This document shows positions 58,588 through 64,000 of a stretch of 64,000 bases of DNA, one piece after another; the stretch's first letter is position 1, and the number at the start of each line of letters is the position of its first letter. A program made the position numbers and the translations under genes. The notes beneath the pieces were generated by a model. That model saw only the letters and a program-made list of their open reading frames with translations. It made no database searches and was not told the origin of the DNA. Origin of the DNA: Candidatus Fermentithermobacillaceae bacterium (GTDB lineage Bacteria; Bacillota; Sulfobacillia; Fermentithermobacillales; Fermentithermobacillaceae); contig DUSI01000026.1 of NCBI GenBank assembly GCA_012842685.1, positions 1 through 64,000 of the forward strand, written 5' to 3'.

Positions 58588-59973
58588 GTGAGGAGAGCTC
58601 GTAATGCGACGTTGGAGTTATTGTTTCGCTATCTGTCAGACAAGCCGATGTCGAAGCTGCCCGCCATGCTCTCTCTGGCGCAGCAGCTGGACAGGGGTCA
58701 TAACTACACGGAACAGATAAAGGGCATAAAGGAGCTGCTGTCTGATCCTCAGGGAGTGTGGTACAGGTTCACAAAGAACCTGTTGGAGGAAGTAAACCCC
58801 AGGTGCTTGAGAAGCATCGTGGAGTGCCTCTTGTTCAACGCGACGCTCGACGGGAGCGCAACGCGTAAAGAGGTTGAGGAAAAGTATAACTGCAACGTAC
58901 CCTGGGCCATCTTGATGGACCCAACGAGCGCCTGCAACCTAAACTGCACCGGCTGCTGGGCGGCCCAGTACGGACAAAAGAACAGCCTCTCATTCGATAC
59001 ACTTGATTCAATAATCCGGCAGGGTAAAGAGCTCGGGATCCACTTCTACCTCTACTCGGGTGGAGAACCGTTGGTTCGCAAAGATGACCTAATCCGCCTC
59101 GCCGAGAAGCACGATGACTGCTATTTCCTGGCGTTCACCAACGGCACGCTGGTAGACGACAAGTTCTGCGAAGACCTCGCTCGCGTGGGCAACGTGACCC
59201 TTGCCTTCTCCATCGAGGGGAACGAAGAGGCCACCGACATGCGCAGGGGCAAGGGCACCTACCGCAGAGTGGTCGAGGCGATGGAGCGGATGCGCGCCCA
59301 CAACCTCTTCTTCGGTTACTCCACCTGCTACCACAGGTACAACACGGAGAGCGTGGGTTCGGATGAGTTCGTGGACGACATGATAGCCAGAGGATGCCGG
59401 TTTGCCTGGAACTTCACGTACATCCCCGTGGGTAAAGACGCAGCCCTGGACCTTATAGCCACTCCCGAGCAGCGAGCGTGGATGTACCACCGCATCCGCG
59501 AGATCCGGCGGACCAAGCCGATCCTCGCCCTGGATTTCTGGAACGACGGCGAGTATACCTCCGGATGTATCGCAGGCGGGCGCTGCTACCTGCATATCAA
59601 CGCGGCTGGAGACGTTGAGCCGTGCGCTTTTATCCACTACTCAAACGTCAACATCCACGATGTAACGCTACTTGAGGCTCTCCAGGCGCCCCTCTTCATG
59701 CAGTACAGGAAGCGGCAGCCCTTCAACCAGAACCACCTGAGGCCTTGCCCGCTCCTTGACAATCCGGATGAGCTCGTTGCCATGGTCAGAGAATCGGGAG
59801 CCAGGTCCACGGAGATGATGGCGCCCGAAGACGTGGAAGTCCTCTGCAGCAAGACTCGTCCGGCGGCCGAGAAGTGGGCAGTCAAGGCCGACGAACTGTG
59901 GGCGAAGGCCAAGGCCGCTTCGGCACGCGGTCTGAGAGAAGAATCCGCTGCAGCTATTGCGGGGGAGCGGTAG
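58588..59973 (+). CDS. radical SAM/SPASM-like protein
   Basis: A helical N-terminal region of about 100 residues precedes a radical SAM core with Cys116, Cys120 and Cys123 (SACNLNCTGC). Later cysteines (Cys in SGCIAGGRCYLHINAAGDVEPCAF and RPCPLL) fit a SPASM-type auxiliary cluster domain. Such proteins modify peptides, make cofactors or act in anaerobic maturation; no precursor peptide lies beside it. The GTG has GAGGAGGG 6 nt upstream. It follows a TetR gene and a palindromic operator candidate, so it is probably an inducible single gene. Confidence 0.9.
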   Translation: MRRARNATLELLFRYLSDKPMSKLPAMLSLAQQLDRGHNYTEQIKGIKELLSDPQGVWYRFTKNLLEEVNPRCLRSIVECLLFNATLDGSATRKEVEEKYNCNVPWAILMDPTSACNLNCTGCWAAQYGQKNSLSFDTLDSIIRQGKELGIHFYLYSGGEPLVRKDDLIRLAEKHDDCYFLAFTNGTLVDDKFCEDLARVGNVTLAFSIEGNEEATDMRRGKGTYRRVVEAMERMRAHNLFFGYSTCYHRYNTESVGSDEFVDDMIARGCRFAWNFTYIPVGKDAALDLIATPEQRAWMYHRIREIRRTKPILALDFWNDGEYTSGCIAGGRCYLHINAAGDVEPCAFIHYSNVNIHDVTLLEALQAPLFMQYRKRQPFNQNHLRPCPLLDNPDELVAMVRESGARSTEMMAPEDVEVLCSKTRPAAEKWAVKADELWAKAKAASARGLREESAAAIAGER

Positions 59974-60345
59974 AGCAGCCTGAAGCCCAGGGAAGGCGGC
60001 CCGTCGGGATGACAAGGCCTGGGGAGCTCCTTCGGCTTACCAGGGCGGGGGCCGGTCAGGACGGTCAGGTCCTGTCCCGGTAGGGCGGTCCGGTGGCCCG
60101 GCCCGATTCTCGGGGAGTGCGGACGGGCGGCCAATGTGGCTGTCGTGGATAAGCCAAAGCGCATGGCGGGCCACTCCCTGGGCTTCCCTATCTCTGTGCG
60201 CCCAACCATCAGTGCAAACATCCCGGTCGCAAAATTGCGCCATCAGTAGACTCTGCTCGCCGCGACCCTATCCTCGATCCCAACGGTCACGGAGGTCACC
60301 TGCCCGTTTGCGCCTACCTCAAGGCATACGAAAAGCAAAGAACTA
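59974..60345. other. gene-free interval
   Basis: About 370 bases between the radical SAM gene and the convergent hemerythrin show no gene, repeat or convincing promoter. A weak hairpin near the radical SAM stop is not clear enough to call. Confidence 0.35.
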
Positions 60346-60380
60346 GGCACGGGTCGCAGGTGTCGCCTTGAGCCCGTGCC
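60346..60380 (-). terminator. terminator of the hemerythrin gene
   Basis: On the minus strand GGCACGGG and CCCGTGCC form an 8-bp stem with a smaller inner stem, followed by TAGTTCTTTGCTTTT. It lies about 20 bases past the hemerythrin stop. Confidence 0.6.
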
Positions 60381-60401
60381 GTCCTGACGAACAGGGTAGT
60401 A

Positions 60402-60803
60402 CTACTTCTTCTCGAGCAAGAATGCCCCAAGCGCGCTGTCTATCACAGAGATGTGGTTCACGAGCCAGTCGGAAAGGAGCCGCTGGGCCTGGATGGCCAG
60501 GGAAGACGTCGGGCCTTCCCGGTTCAGGCGATCCTTCAGCTCGGCCACCTTCCCGGTGAAGTACTCGTGCTGCTGCTTGTGGTGGGCAAAGCCAGGGTAT
60601 GCGTTGTCTTTCATGATCTTTTCTTCGGCATTGAAGTGGAAAACCGCGTACTCGGTAAGGAAGTTTAGCGTACCTGCTACTTCGTCCTTCCCTTTGCCCT
60701 TCGCCATGGCCGAAAGCAAGTCGGCGCAGCGGTTTATGAGCTCTTTGTGCTGGTTGTCTATTTCTTCTACGCCGATAGACAGCTGGTCAGACCACTTAAG
60801 CAT
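60402..60803 (-). CDS. bacteriohemerythrin
   Basis: This 133-aa protein is a single hemerythrin domain that binds O2 at a di-iron site. The ligand pattern is intact: His in IDNQHKEL, His and Glu in FHFNAEEKIM, HHKQQHEYF, and His and Asp in LVNHISVID. In anaerobes such proteins are thought to bind or deliver oxygen or to protect against it. It has no fused sensor domain. It is a single gene with its own terminator. Confidence 0.95.
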   Translation of the reverse strand: MLKWSDQLSIGVEEIDNQHKELINRCADLLSAMAKGKGKDEVAGTLNFLTEYAVFHFNAEEKIMKDNAYPGFAHHKQQHEYFTGKVAELKDRLNREGPTSSLAIQAQRLLSDWLVNHISVIDSALGAFLLEKK

Positions 60804-61027
60804 GTTCTCACACTCCCGCTTCGCTATCTACCGCCGCGGGTGGGAAGCGGCAGCAGACCGGCTGTTTGAAGCTAGTATCGAAAGGAAACCGCAGGGATGA
60901 AGACTGCTCCGGGACGCTCTGAAAGCGCGAGAAGCAATTGCCCAGAGGAGCAGGCAGGAGGTTTTGTCTTAAGGCGCCGAAACCAACTTAAGTCTCGAAG
61001 AGCCAATGACAATCGGAGGGATCCGCT

Positions 61028-62077
61028 ATGGCCGAGAAGGCGCGCATAGCCCGTCTTGACGACGGACTTGCTTTCATGCTCAGGTACGAGAACGTAGCGT
61101 GGTATGAAGATGGGAGAGTGCGCATCCTCGACCGTCGGAAATACCCGCTCAAGGTGGAGTACGTAGAGTGTACCTGCCACGAGGAAGTGGCAAGAGCCAT
61201 CGCCGATATGGTTACCCAGAGCGGCGGTCCTTACATGGCGGCCGCCATGGGGATGGCCCTGGCGGCATACGAAGCGAGGGGAATGAGGGAAGAAGACTTC
61301 ATCCGTCACATGAAGGCTGCCGCCTACACGCTATCCCACGCCAGGCCGACGACATCCAAAGCGATGGAGGCGGTTACGTCCAGCTGCCTGCGCGTCGCGC
61401 TTGAAGCCCTTGAGGGAGGGAGACGTGTGGACGAAGCCGTGCTCCTCCACGCTATCGAGCTTACCAATCAGAGGTACGAGGTGTCCATGAAGGCGGCCAG
61501 GTACCTCGCGGACAAGATCCCCATGGGCGGCACAATCATGACCCAGTGCTTCGCCGAGACGGTGATAGGCATGCTCCTCAGGGAGTGCAGGGAAAGGGGC
61601 AACAACGTCAAGGTAATATGCCCAGAGACCCGCCCGTATTTCCAGGGGTCGAGGCTCACGGCAAGCGTAGCGTACGATATGGGGTTTGATGTCACCGTCA
61701 TCTCCGACAACATGCCCGGGTATGTGATGAAGGCCAAGAACGTCGACCTCTTCACTTCGGCGGCTGATGTAATCTGCATGGACGGACACATCGTCAACAA
61801 AGTAGGGACGTTCCAGATAGCCCTGGCGGCCAAGTATTGGGGTGTACCTTACTACGTCACCGGTACCCCAGACAGGAAGCATCCCACTGTCGATACGGTG
61901 AAGATCGAAGAGAGGGATGGAGACCTAGTCTTGGAAGCCATGGGCGTCCGCACAGCCATGAAAGGGGTGAAGGGATACTATCCCGCGTTTGACATAACAC
62001 CTCCAGAGCTTTGCGCGGGTGTAGTAACCGACAAGGGGATCTACTCTCCCTTCGAGCTGGAACGGTATTTTGAGTGA
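61028..62077 (+). CDS. MtnA/eIF-2B-family sugar-phosphate isomerase
   Basis: The protein is of the MtnA / eIF2B-alpha fold that isomerises 5-methylthioribose-1-phosphate or related aldose-1-phosphates. Cys174 (GGTIMTQC), ETRPYFQGSRLTA and Asp247 (AADVICMDGHIVNKVGT) fit the catalytic Cys/Asp and phosphate sites, though GGTIMTQC differs from the usual GDxILTHC. It may therefore act on another sugar, such as a 5-deoxyribose or ribose-1,5-bisphosphate-type substrate. GGAGGG lies 7 nt before the ATG. The creatininase-family gene follows within 30 bases on the same strand. Confidence 0.8.
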   Translation: MAEKARIARLDDGLAFMLRYENVAWYEDGRVRILDRRKYPLKVEYVECTCHEEVARAIADMVTQSGGPYMAAAMGMALAAYEARGMREEDFIRHMKAAAYTLSHARPTTSKAMEAVTSSCLRVALEALEGGRRVDEAVLLHAIELTNQRYEVSMKAARYLADKIPMGGTIMTQCFAETVIGMLLRECRERGNNVKVICPETRPYFQGSRLTASVAYDMGFDVTVISDNMPGYVMKAKNVDLFTSAADVICMDGHIVNKVGTFQIALAAKYWGVPYYVTGTPDRKHPTVDTVKIEERDGDLVLEAMGVRTAMKGVKGYYPAFDITPPELCAGVVTDKGIYSPFELERYFE

Positions 62078-62107
62078 GTAGGAAAGGCAGCGAGAGGAGG
62101 CTCGACC

Positions 62108-63007
62108 ATGCCGGGGAAGTGGCTTCACAAGATGACTTGGGAAGAGTTCGAGGAAGAGTTTGTGGGGAAGTCTGGAGGAGAGTTCAGCGAGGAGTCTGGA
62201 GAGAAGATCAGGGAGGACTCTGGGGGAGAGTCTGAGGATAAGCCCACGAAGAAGCTTGAGGACGAGTCTGGGAGAAAGCCCCAGGGGCCGGTCATCATCC
62301 TGCCCATAGGGAGCACCGAGCAGCACGGGGCGCACTTGCCGCTGGGAACCGACACCATGGTGGCGATTGCCCTCGCCGAGGAAGCTTCTGAGAAGACTGG
62401 GGCCGTGATCGCCCCGCCTCTATGGTTTGGATGGAGCCCGCACCACATGGTTCTCCCGGGAACCATCACCGTGCGGCCGGAGGTCCTCGCCGAACTCGTA
62501 TACGACGTCATCGAATCCCTGGCGAAGCACGGTTGTACAAAGTTCATCCTCCTTAATGGGCATAGGATTGTGAACATCTCTTGGCTCCAGATAGCCTGCG
62601 AGAAGGCCAAGCGCCTCCTGGGAGTGGAAGCCGTCATCTTCGACCCGGCCTACATGTCCAAGGAAATAGTGGACCGTTTGGGTTTCGGTCCACTAGGTCA
62701 CGCCGAGGAGATCGAGTCCTCCCATATGTGGTACTGCTATCCGGACCTGTATTACGCCGACAGGGCGAAGGACTACGTACCCCAGCCCCATGATTTGTAC
62801 AGCGTGGATCCCAGGTATCAGGGCGACACCCTTTGCTATGTCCCCTCGACGGTCAGAGGCATGTCTAAAGCGGTCGAGGTCGGAAAAGGAACTACGGGCA
62901 GGCCCAGCATGGCTTCTAAGGAGAAGGGCAAGTTGTACCACGAGCACCTGGTGGATAGGCTGGTTCAGGTGGTGAACCAGCTCAGGAGCCGCTACGGCCG
63001 GACGTAG
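62108..63007 (+). CDS. creatininase-family amidohydrolase
   Basis: This is a metal-dependent hydrolase of the creatininase / MftE-type family. Ligands are in PIGSTEQHGAHLPLGTD (Glu71, His73, Asp82), NGHRIVN (His152) and GHAEEIESS (His198, Glu201, Glu203). NGHRIVN differs from the common NGHGGN or NGHYEN. A 38-residue acidic repeat (about 22-58; ESGEK and EDSGGES units) is inserted ahead of the core, and the DNA under it is repetitive. Relatives open lactam rings, form or cleave small amides, or trim RiPP precursors. The substrate is unknown; the partner MtnA-like gene is next to it. Confidence 0.83.
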   Translation: MPGKWLHKMTWEEFEEEFVGKSGGEFSEESGEKIREDSGGESEDKPTKKLEDESGRKPQGPVIILPIGSTEQHGAHLPLGTDTMVAIALAEEASEKTGAVIAPPLWFGWSPHHMVLPGTITVRPEVLAELVYDVIESLAKHGCTKFILLNGHRIVNISWLQIACEKAKRLLGVEAVIFDPAYMSKEIVDRLGFGPLGHAEEIESSHMWYCYPDLYYADRAKDYVPQPHDLYSVDPRYQGDTLCYVPSTVRGMSKAVEVGKGTTGRPSMASKEKGKLYHEHLVDRLVQVVNQLRSRYGRT

Positions 63008-63247
63008 GAGCTCCCAGCCCCGAATCCGATTCTGGCGACCATACACCCGGAAGATTCCAGAAGTTTTTCTCCGACGTCCGCCTCCTTCCCGGCCCCATAT
63101 CGACCAAAGGGTCGCTTGTGGCCGCTGGCGGACCGGTGTTCTGGGCTTTCGTCATACCAGATAGCGCCTTTGCTGGCCGGGCAAGAACGAGATCCAGAGG
63201 GCACCACATCCCGAGTCTGAGCGTCACAATTAGGGGGAGTGAGCTTC

Positions 63248-63715
63248 GTGAAGGGATTCCTCAAGAACCTGGCCCTGTGCGTTGCTGTACTACTGGCCGC
63301 CCTGCTTTTGTCAAGGCTCGTGCTCTATTTTCGGGTGCTCGATACGTCATCGCTGGATGTGCCGAGGGCGATACTCGTCCACAGACTCGAAAGCCGGGAC
63401 AGCCTGAACCCCAACACGTTCGCGCACCTCCAAGCCGTTCGGATAGACTCGGAAGAAGTGATCGGCAGTCTCTTCGAAGAGATACAGAGCACAACTCTGC
63501 GCGGAACGAAGTCGGTGAACTTCTTTGAGCGCTATCCCGTGTACTTGATGACCATGGAGTATGGAGAAGCGGCGCAGGATACCTTCATGTACATTGAAGT
63601 GGCCGGGGATCGGAGGATTACTGTGCATAAAGATGGAGGGACCGCATACTACGGGTATATCTCCCAGGATACATATGACCTGTTGGCTAAGGCCTATCTC
63701 AGCGCGACGAGGTAG
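63248..63715 (+). CDS. hypothetical membrane-anchored protein
   Basis: One N-terminal helix (FLKNLALCVAVLLAALLLS) is followed by a ~125-residue polar domain on the far side of the membrane. I do not recognise the family. The GTG at 63248 has AGGGGGA about 9 nt upstream, while a GTG at 63239 overlaps that site. Codon use resembles its neighbours. It follows the creatininase gene by about 230 bases. Confidence 0.6.
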   Translation: MKGFLKNLALCVAVLLAALLLSRLVLYFRVLDTSSLDVPRAILVHRLESRDSLNPNTFAHLQAVRIDSEEVIGSLFEEIQSTTLRGTKSVNFFERYPVYLMTMEYGEAAQDTFMYIEVAGDRRITVHKDGGTAYYGYISQDTYDLLAKAYLSATR

Positions 63716-63804
63716 TCCCAAAAAAACCAATTCTGGGCCTCGCATCTCTGACCGGACCCTCCGGAACAAGGCCTCTACCGGTACGACTGCAGTAGCGTAC
63801 TTCT

Positions 63805-64000
63805 TTGCCTCTCAACGATGAGGAGACCACTGCTCTCGAGACTTTCGCCGCCCTCGGCCGGCAGTTCGACTATGGACCTCACTGGCTCGGGAGACCTGTC
63901 GCTAAGGCGTCCAGCGAGGAACAGGCCCTTTCGGACTCAGAAAAGCTCACCGGCCCTGACCATGCCAAGACGCTCAGGGATGTCTTTCGCGTGATGGAAC
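63805..64000 (+). CDS. partial hypothetical gene at the window edge
   Basis: A frame opening with TTG at 63805 (LNDEETTALETFAALG, later PDHAKTLRDVFRVME) stays open to the end and uses codons like nearby genes. A TAG lies nine bases before the TTG, and no good ribosome site is seen, so either the start is TTG or the gene is a truncated remnant. The family is not recognised from 65 residues. Confidence 0.4.
   Translation, partial: MPLNDEETTALETFAALGRQFDYGPHWLGRPVAKASSEEQALSDSEKLTGPDHAKTLRDVFRVME

Noticed and set aside
1-64000. tRNA or rRNA genes
   Set aside because: I saw no cloverleaf-type blocks or rRNA motifs on either strand; a covariance-model scan would be needed to exclude a tRNA with certainty.

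Overview
The window looks like a chromosomal segment of a high-GC (roughly 60 % by eye) Gram-positive Bacillota bacterium. The evidence is a Bacillus/Clostridium-type cell-wall recycling operon (namZ, murK-like kinase, murQ, amiE-like, nagZ, anmK), a HelD helicase, FabK, an ECF vitamin transporter under an FMN riboswitch, a type II meso-diaminopimelate dehydrogenase like that of Symbiobacterium, and strong AGGAGG ribosome sites with frequent GTG and TTG starts. Peptidases, an Etf/GlcD module and no respiratory genes suggest an anaerobic or fermentative, peptide-using life; that last point is inference.

Layout. 227-9575 (minus): FMN riboswitch and RibU-like ECF S component, then namZ, murK/nagK, a murQ-amiE fusion, nagZ, anmK and birA, nearly all overlapping or closely spaced. 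9627-22460: a YkgJ-like Cys protein, etfB-etfA-glcD, ddh, ccdA-thioredoxin, dapF, an EamA transporter, an M20 peptidase, mscS and sfsA. 22461-34850: LUD protein, DUF4438, an S9 peptidase, an AbgB-like M20 hydrolase, an old-yellow-enzyme oxidoreductase, helD, a TetR gene joined to a truncated ABC-2 permease, and metG. 34851-38000: two repeat arrays flanking a GNAT gene and yigZ. 38000-45600: SIMPL protein, chemotaxis receptor, radical SAM protein, a decaying nfeD/stomatin pair, fabK and superoxide dismutase. 45600-55700: DUF917, DUF1177, AroM, a VanX-like dipeptidase, a D-threonine-aldolase-type enzyme, a LarA-family racemase and a second S9 peptidase. 55860-64000: an APH-type kinase, a third repeat array, TetR plus a radical SAM protein with a palindromic operator candidate, bacteriohemerythrin, an MtnA-like isomerase, a creatininase-family protein and two hypothetical genes.

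How the genes fit together. NamZ and NagZ remove MurNAc and GlcNAc from wall fragments, the AmiE-like domain removes the peptide, MurK-type and AnmK kinases phosphorylate the sugars, and MurQ cleaves the lactyl ether. Ddh and DapF make and epimerise the diaminopimelate needed to rebuild the wall. CcdA and its membrane-anchored thioredoxin carry reducing power across the membrane. EtfBA plus GlcD resembles an electron-confurcating lactate dehydrogenase, and the LarA-family racemase could supply the other stereoisomer of its substrate.

Most unusual signals: (1) two degenerate tandem arrays 21 kb apart (35.0-35.7 kb and 56.75-57.4 kb) with the same strict 31-bp period and a shared core, plus a 13-bp-period array at 37.6-37.9 kb; (2) hydrophilic low-complexity inserts in at least ten otherwise conserved enzymes, which may be the coding counterpart of the same repeat-expansion tendency; (3) the MurQ-AmiE fusion; (4) an nfeD gene with an in-frame TGA where tryptophan is expected, next to a stomatin gene that lacks its SPFH domain.
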